Below are positions 1-15,700 of a stretch of DNA of 64,000 bases, one piece after another. This DNA is from Xestospongia muta. Lineage: Eukaryota > Porifera > Demospongiae > Haplosclerida > Petrosiidae. The translations under genes were made by a program, and so were the position numbers. The notes below the pieces were generated by a model. The model was not told the DNA's origin, did not search any database, and worked only from the letters and a program-made list of their open reading frames with translations. Numbering within the stretch: the first letter of the stretch is position 1; each line of letters begins with the position of its first letter. The stretch is taken from NCBI GenBank assembly GCA_963693285.1, contig OY848918.1, forward strand, positions 11,926,100 to 11,990,099. Reading direction: 5' to 3'.

Positions 1-616
1 CATTATAAATAAATTTTGGACTTCAAAATAAATTATGGATACCAAGAAGCCTACCAGTTACAGCTGAGAAATATACTGGTGCTGTAATTATACTAAGCTT
101 TAAATTCTTTAATATTGTCTAATTTTATAACAAGTTTAAATCATGCTTATTAGCCATTGGATACAAATACAAGTAGTCTGCATGACAATTGTTATCTTAT
201 GTATGTCCACAGCTCTCCGATTATAAAACAAATTAAAATGAATAATTCAAAGCTAAACAAATGATGCTTCAATTCATATCCTCTGCTGCAATTTTGGCCT
301 GAGCATCTGAACTGATTATTAACAAATTCATGAAAAACTGATATCTATACATCTGATGGTGTCCAATATGAATAAGTAAGAAGACTGGTTAATACACATG
401 TTATAATAACATACTACACTTTTTACCCTAATATTGCGACGAGTGCTATGTATCACTTCTCCTTCCAATATTCATCATATTTGGGATATTCTTAAAGACA
501 ATATTTCAACCTTTATTATATTAGCAAAATAACTAATAGTTGTCTTTAGGGAAAAAGAGTTACAAATCTTCAATTATACAGACTTTACTGTATAATATAT
601 GCACATGAACACTTAC
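1..616 (-). other. A-to-B intron of ankyrin gene, runs off window
   Basis: This is the intron after the 617-715 exon. It is homologous over most of its length to the A-to-B introns at 9951-10728 and 26824-27604 (shared motifs around the clause 'gatgcttcaattcat' and 'attttggcctgag'), but more diverged. The next exon, expected to be a B repeat, should lie just left of the window. Confidence 0.6.
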
Positions 617-715
617 TACATTAACAAAGTCTAGATTGGCTGCTCTCTGTGTTAAAATAAAAACAACATCTTTGTGTCCACTGATTGCTGCTAACATGAC
701 TGGAGTACATCCAAC
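617..715 (-). CDS. Ankyrin exon A, last in window
   Basis: A 99-nt phase-0 exon with TTTAG before it and GTAAGT after it, encoding one repeat with MLAAISGHKDVVFILTQ. It is the most diverged A exon: it starts VGCTPV instead of GGSTAV and ends in LDFVNV rather than LDLFNK. Its upstream intron is the 9.1-kb one holding the left satellite array. Confidence 0.85.
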
Positions 716-3700
716 CTAAATATATTATAATTAACCACATTAACATGAACCAAGAGAATATATCATAACATCAGTACATTAACTATATGAGTACAGTAAT
801 ACATTACAAACCTAGAAAACGTTATATCTAGTCAAAAAATAAGTTAAATTACTCTCAACAATTGGCAAAACATTATGTTACAAATATAAATTTGACACTT
901 CACATTAGTCTGTGACACTGATTTAACAAAATATTTTTAGTAGCACATAGGAAGAGCTAACAATTCCCTTACATATTCCCAAAAAGGCTAGTAACAAATA
1001 CTTATTCATTTTTCTGATAAAAATACATTTGGCAAATGGCTCACTTTACAATTATGACAAAATGTATGAACAACACTTGTCAAAGCTACAAACTCTTACC
1101 ATAAAACAAGTACAAAAAGCACTCAATATGTACCCATTTATATTAAACTAATTGTACAAGGTTAACATCTTCTACCATTAAAAGCTAACAAGATAATTAT
1201 TTTTCTTGGTAGTAACTTAATCAATATCATTTTAGGATGTACAACAAACAATTTAGTAATAGACAGTTAAGGTTTTGTAATGTTGCTAAAATCACTTCAA
1301 CATTCAGAATAATAAATTCTTAGAGAATATTAGACAGTTTTAAACAATGTTAAACACTATGAACAAATAATGGATAAAAAGTATAAAGTCAATAAAAAAG
1401 TAACAAGATTATAATTAAAAGTCCTCCCATAATTTTTTGAATGATACCGACTTACACTGACTAGAGCTACATTGCATAATTACCCACAGTGTCTATGGAA
1501 GACTATAGCTCAAAAATGATAAAACCATAGGTAGAGAAACAAGCTGGTAAGAAGCTTTAAACATTCTAAGAAACAACAGCTAATGTCCTTACACTCACAA
1601 TTAGTGTTAATTCATTGGCAGCTATAGGAATATGTAATAAAAAGATGCAGTTCATTGTCACTTCCTGGTCTTAAAAATTGGATACAATGATAAAATTGGA
1701 TAAACATAGATATCACACAATCCAAAACAATTACAGTACAGCCTGAAAAGCTTCCCATGCAAGGCATCAATAACCATTAACGTTAATACAAACAAAAGGG
1801 TAAATAAAATAACAACATTCACTTCAAAAGACTTAGAATTCATACTACATTATATCACACTTACCCGCTATTATATTTTAAACAACACATTCAGATGACA
1901 AGTAATCACAGCAACATTAATGGGAAAAACAAAACAATAAAGTAAACAAAATCACAACAATACATTCAATATAATTAGAATTCATACTACATTGTATCAA
2001 ATAACATCCTATTATATTGTAAAGGACACATTTAGATGACAAGTAATAACAGCAACATAAATGTGCAAACAAAAAGCAATACTGTAAACAAAATCACAAC
2101 AACACATTTAATATGCTCAAAATTTATAGTAGGCTATGATTATAAAATCCTCAAAATATACCTAAAAAAACTAGTAAGAAGCTTCAAGTATTATTACTGA
2201 TAGATACCAAATGTCATAGCAAACACAGTTAAGGTAACGAAATCCATTGTTGATACAGACATCGGCAGTTACAGGATGCATTCACTTTAATGTCATTTCT
2301 TGCTCTTATAGGTTGCATATAACAATATAATAAACAAAATTGCAAAAAACGGATACACATAGATATCACACAATCCAAAACAATTATAATACAGCCTAAC
2401 AAGCTTTCCATGCAAGGCATTAAAAACCATTAACATTAATACAAATAATAGGGTAAATATAAAATAACAACACTCAATTCCAAAGACTTAGAATTCATAC
2501 TACATTATCACATTTACCTGCTATTATATTTTAAAAAACACATTCAAATTACAAGTAGTCATGGCAACATAGATGGAAAAAACAAAACAATAAAGTAAAC
2601 AAAATCACAACAACACATTCAATATACTGAGAATTCATACTACATTGTAACAAAATTACATTGTAAAGGACACATTTAGATTACAAGTAATAATAGCAAC
2701 ATAAATGTGCAAACAAAAACCAATACTGTAAACAAAATCACAACAACACATTCAGTATGCTCAAAATTCATACTAGGCTATAGCTATAAAATGTTCAAAA
2801 TATATTTAAATAGGAAAATGTACCAACAAGCTTCAAGTCTTATTACTGATAAATAAATTATAGTACAGCCTGACAAGCTTACCATGCAAGCCATTAAAAC
2901 GGTAAACGTTAATACAAACAAAATGGTAAATATATAATAACAACATTCAATTCAAAAGACTTAGAATTCATACTACATTATATCACACTTACCTGCTATT
3001 ATATTTTAAACAACACATTCAGATGACAAGTAGTCACAGCAACATAAATGGAAAAAACAAAACAATAAAGTAAATAAAATCACAACAACACATTTAATAT
3101 ACTAAGAATTCATACTACATTGTATAAAAATTACATCCTATTATATTGTAAAGGACACATTTAGATTACAAGTAATAACAGCAACATAATTGTGCAAACA
3201 AAAACCAATACTTTAAACAAAATCACAACAACACATTCAGTATGCTAAAAATTCATACTAGGCTATAGCTATAAAATCTACAAAATATACCTAAAAAGGA
3301 AAACCTACCAAGAAGCTTCAAGTCTTATTACTGATAGATAAATTATAGTACAGCTTGACAAGCTTCCCATGCAAGCCATTAAAAACCATTAACATTAATA
3401 CAAACAAAACGGTAAATATAAAATAACAACATTCAATTAAAAATACTTAGAATTCATACTACATTTTATCACACTTACCGACTGTTATATTTTTAACAAC
3501 ACATTAAGATGACAAGTAGTCACAGCAACATAAATGGGAAAACAAAACAATAAAGTAAACAAAATTACAAAAACACATTCAATACACTTACAACTCTTAC
3601 TACATTGTATCAAAATTACATCCTATTATATTGTAAAGGACACATTTAGATTACAAGTAATAACAGCAACATAAATGTGCAAACAAAAACCAATAGTGTA

Positions 3701-6700
3701 AACAAAATCACAACAACACATTCAGTATGCTCAAAATTCATACTAGGCTATAGCTATAAAATCTACAATATATACCTAAAAAGGAAAACCTACCAAGAAG
3801 CTTCAAGTCTTATTACAGATAGATAAATTATAGTACACTTGGCAAGCTTCCTATGCAAGCCATTAAAAACCATTAATGTTAATACAAACAAAAGGGTTAA
3901 TATAAAATAACAACATTCAATTCAAAAGACTTAGAATTCATACTACATTATATCACACTTACCCACTATTATAGTTTAAACAACACATTCAAATGAGAAG
4001 TAGTCACAGCAACATAAATAGGAAAAAAAAACAATAAAGTAAACAAAATCACAAGAACACATTCAATATACTTAAAATTCATACTACATTGTATCATAAT
4101 TATATCCTATTATATTGTAAAGGACAAAAACCAATACTATAAACAAAATCATAACAACACATTCAGTATGCTAAAAATTAATCCAAGGATATAGCTATAA
4201 AATGCTCAAAATATAACTAAAAAGGAAAGCTTACCAAGAAGATTCAAATCTTATTACCGATAAATAAATTATAGTACAGATTGGCAAGCTTCCTATGCAA
4301 GCCATTAAAAACCATTAATGTTAATACAAACAAAAGGGTTAATATAAAATTACAATATTGAATTCATAAGACTTAGAATTCATACTATATTATATCACAC
4401 CTACCAACTATTATATTTTAAACAATATATTCAAATTACAAGTAGTCACAGCAACATAAATGGAAAAAACAAAACAATAAAGTAAACAAAATCACAACAA
4501 CACATTCAATATATTTAGAATTCATACTACATTGTATCAAAATTACATCCTATTATATTGTAAAGGACACATTTAGATTACAAGTAATAACAGCAACATA
4601 AATGTGCAAACAAAAACCAATACTGTAAACAAAATCATAACAACACATTCAGTATGCTCAAAATTCATACAATGCTATAGCTATCAAATGCTTAAGATAT
4701 ACCTTTAAAAAAACCTAGCAAGAAGCTTCAAGTCTTATTACTAATAGATAAATTATAGTACGGCATGACAAGCTTTCCATGCAAGCCATTAGAAACCATT
4801 AACGTTAATACAAACAAAAGGGTTAATATAAAATAACAACATTCAATTCATAAGACTTAGAATTCATACTATATTATATCACACTTACCAACTATTATAT
4901 TTTAAACAACACATTCAAATTACAAGAAGTCACAGCAACATAAATGGGAAAAACAAAACAATAAAGTAAACAAAATCAAACAACACATTCAATATACTTA
5001 GAACTTATACTACATTGTATAAAAATTACATCCTATTATATTGTAAAAGACACATTTAGATTACAAGTAATAACAGCAACATAAATGTGCAAACAAAAAC
5101 CAATACTGTAAATAAAATCACAACAACACATTCAGTATGCTCAAAATTCATACTAGGCTATAGCTTTCAAATGCTCAAGATATACCTTTAAAAAAACCTA
5201 GCAAAAAGCTTCAAGTCTTATTACTGATAAATAAATTATAGAACAGCTTGACAATCTTCCCGTGCAAGCCATTAAAAACCATTAACGTTAATACAAACAA
5301 AGGGGTAAACATAAAATAACAACAGTCAATTCATAAGACTTAGAATTCACACTATATTATATCACACTTACCAACTATTATATATTTTAAACAACACATT
5401 CAAATTACAAGTAGTCACAGCAACATAAATGGGAAAAACAAAACAATAAAGTAAACAAAATCACAACAACACGTTCAATATATTTAGAATTTATACTACA
5501 TTGTATCAAAATTACATCCTATTATATTGTAAAGGACACATTTAGATTACAAGTAATAACAGCAACCTAAATGTGCAAACAAAAACCAATACTGTAAACA
5601 AAATCACAACAACACATTCAGTATGCTCAAAATTCATACTAGGCTATAGCTATAAAATCCTCAAAATATATCTAAAAAGAAAAACCTACCAAGAAGTTTC
5701 AGGTCTTATTACTGATAGACAAATTATAGTACAGCATAACAAGCTTCCCGTGCAAGGCATTAAAAACCATCAACATTAATACAAACAAAAGGGTGAATAT
5801 AAAATAACAATGTTTAATTCAAAAAACTTAGAATTCATACTACATTATATCACACTTACCTCCTATTATATTTTAAACAACACATTTAAATTACAAGTAG
5901 TCACGGCAACATAATTGGAAAAACAAAACAATAAAGTAAACAAAATCACAATAACACATTCAATATACTTAAAATTCATACTACATTGTAACAAAATTAT
6001 ATCTTATTATATTGTAAAGGACACATTTACATGACAAATAATAACAGCAGCATAAATGTGCAAACAAAAACCAATATTATAAACAAAATCACAACAACGC
6101 ATTCAGTATGCTCAAAATTCATACTAGGCTATAGATATAAAATGCTCAAAATATACCTAAAAAGAAAAACCTACGAAGAAGTTTCAAGCTTCATTACTGA
6201 TAGACAAATTGTAGTACAGCCTGACAAGCTTCCCATGCAAGGTATTAAAAACAATTAACGTTAATACAAACAAAAGGGTAAATATAAAATAACAACATTC
6301 AATTCATACAACTTAGAATTCATACTCCATTATATCAGACTTACCCACTATTATAATTTAAACAACACATTCAAATTACAAGTAGTCACAGCAATATAAA
6401 TGGAAAAAACAAAACAATAAAGTAAACAAAATCACAACAACACATTCAATATCCTTAAAATTCATTCTACATTGTATCAAAATTACATCCTATTATATTG
6501 TAAATGACATATTTAGATTACAAGTAATAACAGCAACATAAATGAGCAAACAAAAACCAATAGTGTAAACAAAATCACAACAACACATTCAGTATGCTCA
6601 AAATTCATACAAGGCTATAGCTATCAAATGCTCAAGATATACCTTTAAAAAAACCTAGCAAGAAGCTTCAAGTCTTATTACTAATAGCCTGACAAGCTTC

Positions 6701-9700
6701 CCGTGCAAGCCATTAAAACCATTAACGTTAATACAAACAAAAGGGTAAATATAAAATAACAACATTCAATTCATAAGACTTAGAATTCACACTATATTAT
6801 ATCACACTTACTCGCTATTATATTTTAAACAACACATTCAGATGACAAGTAGTCACAGCAACATATGTGGGAAAACAAAACAATTAAGTAAACAAAATAA
6901 CAACAATACATTCAATATACTTAGAATTCATACTACATTGTATCAAAATTACATACTATTATATTGTAAAGGACACATTTAGATGACAAATAATAACAGC
7001 AACGTAAATTTGCAAACAAAAACCAATACTGTAAACAAAATCACAACAACACATTCAGTATGTTAAAAATTCATACAAAGCTATACCTATAAAATGCTAA
7101 AAATGTACCTAAAAAGGAAAACCTACCAAGAAGTTTCAAGTCTTATTACAGATAGACAAATTAAAGTACAGCATAATATTCTTCCCATGCAAGGCTTTAA
7201 AAACCATTAACATTAATACAAACAAAAGGGTAAATATAAAATAACAACATTCAATTCAAAAGACTTTAAATTCATACTTCATTATATCACACTTACATCC
7301 TATTATATTTTAAACAACACATTGAAATTACAAGTAGTTACAGCAACATAAATGGAAAAAACAAAACAAAGTAAATAAAATCACAACAACACATTTAATA
7401 TACTTAGAATTCGTACTACATTGTATCAGAATTACATCCTATTATATTGTAAAGGACACATTTAGATTACAAGTAATAACAGCAAGATAAATGAGCAAAC
7501 AAAAACCAATACTGAAAACAAAATCACAACAACACATTCAGTATGCTCAAAATTCATACAAGGCTATAGCTATCAAATGCTCAAGATATACCTTTAAAAA
7601 AACCTAGCAAGAAGCTTCAAGTCTTATTACTAATAGATAAATTATAGAACAGCCTGACAAGCTTCCCGTGCAAGCCATTAAAAACCATTAACGTTAATAC
7701 AAACAAAAGGGTAAATATAAAATAACAACATTCAATTCAAAAGACTTAGAATTCATACCAATTATATCACACTTACCGTCTATTACATTTTAATCAACAG
7801 ATTAAAATTACAAGTAGTCACAGCAACATAAATGTGAAAAACAAAAAATAAAGTAAACAAAATCACTATAACACATTCAATATGCTTAAAATTCATACTA
7901 CATTGTATCAAAATTACATCCTATTATATTGTAAAGGACACATTTAAATTACAAGTAATAACAGCAACATAAATGTGCAAACAAAAACCAATACTTTAAA
8001 CAAAATCACAACAACACATTCAGTATGCTCAAAATTCATACTAGGCTATAGATATAAAATGCTCAAAATATACCTAAAAAGGAAAACTTACCAAAAAGTT
8101 TCAAGTCTTATTACAGATAGACAAATTAAAGTACAGCATAACAATCTTCCCATGCAAGGCATCAAAAAACCATTAACATTAATACAAACAAAAGGGTAAA
8201 TATAAAATAACAATATTCAATTCAAAAGACTTAGAATTCATACTACATTATATCACACTTACATCCTATTATATTATAAACAACACATTCAAATTACAAG
8301 TAGTTACGGCAACATAAATGGGAAAAACAAAACAAAGTAAATAAAATCACAACAACACATTCAATATACTTAGAATTCGTACTACATTGTATCAAAATTA
8401 TATCTTATTAATTGTAAAGAACACATTTAGATGACAAGTAATAACAAAAACATAAATGTGCAAACAAAAACCAATACTGTAAACAAAATCACAACAACAC
8501 ATTCAGTATGCTAAAAATTCATACTAGGCTAAAGCTATAAAATGCTCAAAATATATCTAAAAAGAAGAAACCTACCAAGAAGCTTCAAGTCTTATTACTT
8601 ATAGATAAATTATAGTACAGCTTGACAAGCTTCCCATGCAAGCCATTAAAAACCATTAACGTTAATACAAACAAAATGGTAAATATAAAATAACAACATT
8701 CAATTTAAAAGACTTATAATTCATACTACATTATATCACACTTACCCGCTATTATATTTTAAACAACACATTCAAATTACAAGTAATCACGGCAACATAA
8801 ATGGGAAAAACAAAACAATAAAGTAAACAAAATCACAACAACACATTCAATATACTTAAAATTCATACTACATTGTATCAAAATTATATCTTATTATATT
8901 GTAAAGAACACATTTAGATTACAAGTAATAACAGCAACATAAATGTGCAAACAAAAACCAATACTGTAAACAAAATCACAACAACTCATTCAGTATGCTC
9001 AAAATTCATATTAGGCTAGAGCTATAAAATGCTCAAAATATACCTAAAAAGAAAAACCTACCAAAAAGCTTCAAGTCTTATTACTGATAGACAAATTATA
9101 GTACAGCCTGACGAGCTTCCAATGCAAGGCATTAAAAACCATTAATGTTAATACAAACAAAGCGTAAGTATAAAATAACAACATTCAATTCAAAACACTT
9201 AGAATTCATACTACATTATATCACACTTACCGAGTATTATATTTTAAACAACACATTCAAATTACAAGTAATCACAGCAACATAAATGTGCAAACAAAAA
9301 CCAATACTGTATACTAAATCACAACAACACATTCGGTATGCTAAAAATTCATACTAGGCTATAGCTATAAAATGCTCAAAATATACCTAAAAAGAAAAAA
9401 CCTGCCTAGAAGCTTCAAGTCTTATTACTGATAAATAAATTATAGTACAGCATAACAAGCTTCCCGTGCAAGGCATTAAAAACCATTAACGTTAATACAA
9501 ACAAAACGGTAAGTATAAAATAACAACATTTAATTCATAAGACTTAAATTTCATACTACATTATATCACACTTACCCGCTATTATATTTTAAAAAACACA
9601 TTCAGATGACAAGTAGTCACAGCAACATAAATGGGAAAAACAAAACAATAAATGAAACAAAATCACAACAACATGTTTTATATACAACATAATACTGCCC

Positions 9701-12700
9701 TTATACTTGCGCTACTACCTGCTTTATATACTTCTTAGAGTTAGGTAAAGTAGTCTTATATCATTATCATATCTGTGCTATGTCTTCTGTAAAAGTTACT
9801 ATCCATTCACACAACTTAAACAATACACTTCATTCTCATGATCTCAATTACCTTAGTAACAACATTGACATTAACATTATGGTTGAGTAATAGTTCAACA
9901 ATGTCACTATGTCCTTTAGAACTTGCATAATGAAGAGCTGCCCATCCTCTCTATTAGAAAAACACACAAACAATCAACTGTAAAGTGAAACTCCTAACAC
10001 TCTATATTTCTTATATTTCTGTACTTTGTCATTAACATTATAACATATTACGTTTATATATTGTCTACATTCAAGTATTGTTGTATATGTAGGACATGAC
10101 TGTATCTAATAATAGCAAGAACCATACCAGTTACAGAAATATACCAGTGCTATAATTGTAATGATCTTTAAAATCTTCAATATTCTCTAGTTTTAAAAAC
10201 AGATGAAATTGTGCTCTCATCACTGTTGCAAAACTTACAAATAATCTCATATATTTATCAAGTACCCAGTTAGATACAATTCAAGTAGTCTACATGATAA
10301 TTGTTGTCCTATGTATGTACACAACAATTCTATTTTTAAACAATTTAAAATGAAAAATTCAAAGCTAAACAAATGATGCTTCTATTCATGTCTATCACTG
10401 CTATTTTGGTGTGTGCATCTCAATTGATTATAGAAAAATTTATGAAAAAGGGATGTCTGTACATTTGATTGTGTCCAATAGGAATAGGTAGGAAAACTGG
10501 TTAACACACATGATATAAAAACAAACAACACTTTCTCAAATATTCTAATAAGGCCTTTTCATCTTCTTCTACTTACAATATTTATCATATCTGGCATATT
10601 CCTAAAGACAAGTTTCAACCTTTATTATGATAGTAAAACAACCAATACTTCTCTTTAAGGAAAAGGATTTACAATTTATCTTCACTTATACTGCCTGTCT
10701 CATATAACATGTGCACATGAACACTTACTTTGTTGAAAAGATCTAGATTGGCTCCTTTCTGTGTTAAAATAAAAACAACATCTTTGTGTCCATTCTCTGC
10801 TGCTAACATGACTGCAGTCGATCCACCCTAAATATATTATTAATTACTACATTAACATGAATCATAACATCAGTATATTACCTATACCAATGCTTAGATG
10901 TATCAGTACACTAGTAACATTACAAACTTAGACAGAATTATGTATAGTCGAAACAAACTATGACTCAAATCACACTCAATAATTGGTCATTATAAAAACA
11001 AATTTAAAACTTTACACTAGTTTTGTGACTATTATAAAAAATTAGTTTTCAGTAAAATAGAGGAACAGCTAGCATTCCTTATAAAACAATTCACTCACAT
11101 TTTTTCTGAAAAGGTTACTAACAAACACTCATTCATTTTTCAGATAAAAACAAATTCACCCAAATAACTTCTGCACATGTACAACAGTTGTCAATAATAC
11201 AAATGCTTATCATAAAACAAGTAGGAAAACCCACTCACTATGCACTCACTTAAATTATATTAATTCTACAATCTTAACATCTTCACTATTACTAGCTAGC
11301 TAACAGTATATTGCTAATAATTTTACTAGAAATACAATGTATTGGTAGCAACTTTATTGATATCATTCTAAAGATTAACAGTAATACAACAAACCCATTT
11401 ATTAATACACATTATTATAACAGTTTACAATCATTTTAAAACATTTAGTAACAATTAACTCTTAAAAGATAATAAGACAATTCTAAACAATGGGAAATAC
11501 TGTGAATAAACAATGGATAAAAAAGGTAACACTCAATAAAAGAGTAACAAGATTCTGATTCCTTAAAATTTCTTCCATAAATCTTTGAAAGACATTGAAA
11601 AATTAGCTACTATGTCTATGGAAGACTATAGCTTTAAAATAATAAAAAATAGGTAAAGGAACAGGCTAGAAAAAAGCAACCAATAAAACATCTAATGAAC
11701 ACATCACAGTTAGGGTTAACAAAATTTATTGGCAGCTATAAGAATCTGCAATTAAAGGATGCTGTTTGTTGTCATTTCTAGGTCTTAAAAATTGCACACA
11801 ACAATATAATAAAATTACAAAAATGGATACACAGATCACACAATCCAAAACAATTATAGCATAGCCTGACAAGCCTCAAATGTAAGCCATTAAAAACCAT
11901 TAACATAACTACAAACAATAGAGTAATTAAAAAACAATATTCAATTCAAAAGACTTAGAATTCATACTACATTATATCAAATTTACAACCTATTATATTG
12001 TAAGGGACGCATTTATATGACAACATATTCAGTATGCTAAAAATTAATACTAGGCCATAGCTATAAAATGCTCAAAATATACCTAAAAAGGAAAACCTAC
12101 CAAGAACCTTCAAGTCTTATTACTGATAGATAAATTATAGTACAGATTAAAAAACCATTAACATTAATACAAACAAAAGGGTAAATATATAATAACAACA
12201 TTCAATTCAAAAAACTTAGAATTCCTATTATATTATATCACACTTACCTCCTATTATATATTAAACAACACATTCAGATGACAAGTAATCACAGCAACAT
12301 AAATAGGAAAAACAAACAATAAAGTAAACAAAATCACAACACATTCAATATACTTAAAATTCATACTACTTTATATAAAATTTACATCCTATTATATTGT
12401 AAAAGACACATTTACATTACAAGTAATAACACAACATAAATATGCAAACAAAAACCAATACTGTAAACAAAATCATAACAACACATTCAGTATGCTAAAA
12501 ATTCATATAAGGCTATAGATATAAAATCTACAAAATATACCTAAAAAAAATAACAAGAAGCTTCAAGTCTTATTACTGATAGATAAATTATAGTAAAGCC
12601 TGACAAGCTTCCCATACAAGGCATTAAAAACCATTAACGTTAATACAAACAAAAGGGTAAACATATAATAACAACATTCAATTCAAAACACTTGGAATTC

Positions 12701-15700
12701 ATACTACATTATATCACACTTACCTCCTATTATATTTTAAACAACACATTCAGATGACAAGTAGTCACGGCAACATAAATGGGAAAAACAAAACAATAAA
12801 GTAAACAAAATTACAACAACACATTCAATATACTTAGAATTCATACTACATTGTATCAAAATTATATCATATTATATTGTAAGGGACACATTTAAATTAC
12901 AAGTAATAGTAGCAACATAAATGTGCAAGAAAAACTAATACTATAAACAAAATCACAGCAATATATTCAGTATGCTCAAAATTCACACAAGGCTATAGCT
13001 ATAAAATGCTCAAAATATACCTAAAAACAAGAAACTACCAAGAAGCATCAAGTTTTTATACTGATAGATACAGCCTGACAAGCTTCCCGTGCAAGGCAAT
13101 AAAACCATTAAAGTTAATACAAACAAAAGGATATAAATATAAAATAACAACATTCAATTAAAAGACTTAGAATTCATACTAATTATATCACACTTACCGA
13201 CTATTATATTTTAAACAACACATTCAGATGACAAGTAATCACGCAACATAAATGGAAAAAACAAAACAATAAAGTAAACAAAATCACAACAACACATTCA
13301 ATATACTTAAAATTCATACTACATTGTATTAAATATACATCACATTATATTGTAAAGGACACATTTAAATTACAACTAATAACACAACATAAATGTGAAA
13401 ACAAAAACCAATACTGTAAACAAAATCATAACAACACATTCAGTATGCTAAAAATTCATACAAGGCTATAGCTATAAAATGCTCAAAATATACCTAATAA
13501 GGAAAACCTAACAAGAAGCTTCAAGTCTTATTACTGATAGATAAGTTATAGTACAGCCTGACAAGCTTCTTATACAATGCATTAAAAACAATTAACGTTA
13601 ATACAAACTAAAGGGTAAATATATAATAAGAACATTCAATTCAAAACACTTAGAATTCATACTACATTATATCACACTTACATTCTATTATATTTTAAAT
13701 AACGCATTTAGAGGACAAGTAGTCACGGCAACATAAATGGGAAAAACAAAACAATAAAGTAAACAAAATCACCACAACACATTCAATATACTTAGAATTC
13801 ATATTACATTGTATCAAAATATATCATGTTATATTGTAAAGGACACATTTACAGTAATAACAGCAACATAAATGTGCAAACAAAAAGCAATATTATAAAC
13901 AAAATCACAACAACACATTCAGTATGCTCAAAATTTATACTAGGCTATAGCTATAAAATCAACAAAATATATCTAAAAAGGTAAATCTACCAAAAAGCTT
14001 CAATTAAGTTTTATTACTGATTGACAAATTGTAGTACAGCCTGACAAGCTTCCCGTGCAAGGCATTAAAACCATTAAAATTTAATACAAACAAAAGAATA
14101 TAAATATAAATTAACAACATTCAATTCAAACCACTTAGAATTCATACTACATTATATCAGACTTACCTCCTATTATATTTTAAACAACACATTCAGATGA
14201 CAAGTAATCACAGCAACATAAATGGGAAAAACAAAACAATAAAGTGAACAAAATCACAACAACACATTCAATATACTTAGAATTCTTAATACATTGTATC
14301 AAAATTACATCCTATTATACTGTAAAGGACACATTTAGATTACAAGTAATAGTAGCAACATAAATTGCAAACAAAAACCAATACTGTAAACAAAATCGCA
14401 ACAACACATTCAGTATGCTCAAAATTCATACTAGGCTATAGCTATAAAATCTACAAAATATACCTAAAAAGGAAAACTTAACAAGAAGCTTCAAATCTTA
14501 TTACTGATAGATAAGTTATAGTACAGCCTGACAAGCTTCCCGTGCAAGGAATTAAAACCATTAAAGTTAATACAAACAAAAGAATAGAAATATAAAATAA
14601 CAACATTCAATTCAAAAATCTTAGAATTCATACTACATTATATCACACCTACCGACTATGATATTTTAAATAACACATTCAGATGACAAGTAATCACGGC
14701 AACATAAATGGGAAAAACAAAACAATAAAGTAAACAAAATCACAACAACACATTCAATATACTTAAAATTCATACTACATTGTATAAAAATTACATCCTA
14801 TTATATTGTAAAGGACACATTGAAATTACAAGTAATAACACAACATAAATGTGCAAACAAAAACCAATACTGTAAACAAAATCACAACAACACATTCGGT
14901 ATGTTCAAAATTCATACTAGGCTATAGCTATAAAATCTACAAAATATATCTAAAAAGGAAAATCTACTAAGAAGCTTCAAAACTTTTTACTGATTACCAA
15001 ATTGTATTACAGCATGACAAGCTTCCAATGCAAGGCATTAAAACCATTAACATTAATACAAACAAAAGAATATAAATATAAAATAACAACATTTAATTCA
15101 AAAGACTTATAATTCATACTACATTATATCACACTTACAAACTATTATATTTTAAAGAACACATTCAGATGACAAGTAATCACGGCAATATAAATGGGAA
15201 AAACAAAACAATAAAGTAAATAAAATCACAACAACACATTCAATATACTTAGAATTCATACTACATTATATCAAAAATACATCCTATTATATCGTAAAGG
15301 ACATATTTAACTTACAAATAATAGTACAAACATAAATGTACAAACAAAAACCAATACTGTAAACAAAATCGCAACAACATATTCAGTATGCTCAAAATTC
15401 ATACTAGGCTATAGCTATAATATCTGCAAAATATACCTAAAAAGGAAAACCTACCTAGAAGCTTCAAGTCTTATTACTGATAGATAAGTTATAGTATAGC
15501 CTGACAAGCTTCCCTTGCAAGGCATTAAAACCATTAAAGTTAATACAAACAAAAGGATATAAATATAAAATAACAACATTCAATTAAAAAATCTTAGAAT
15601 TCATACTACATTATATCACACCTACCGACTATTATATTTTAAAGAACACATTCAGATGACAAGTAATCACGGCAATATAAATGGGAAAAACAAAACAATA

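Larger units (their letters stand above)
9672..11957. repeat. Duplicated two-exon module, copy 1
   Basis: A 2.3-kb block holding a B exon (9852-9950), the short A-to-B intron (9951-10728), an A exon (10729-10827) and the A-side flank. Closely similar blocks lie at 23463-25674 and 26542-28855. All three start at the same point after the satellite (acaacatgttcaatatacaac or a near variant) and end at the first satellite word, so the blocks and their adjoining arrays were duplicated together. Confidence 0.9.

Noticed and set aside
5573..8199. Repeated ~70-codon plus-strand open frames in the satellite (5573, 6031, 7975) starting M-(Q/T).
   Set aside because: They appear in only a few of ~50 monomers. 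The same frame is broken in the others and the strand is antisense to the ankyrin gene.
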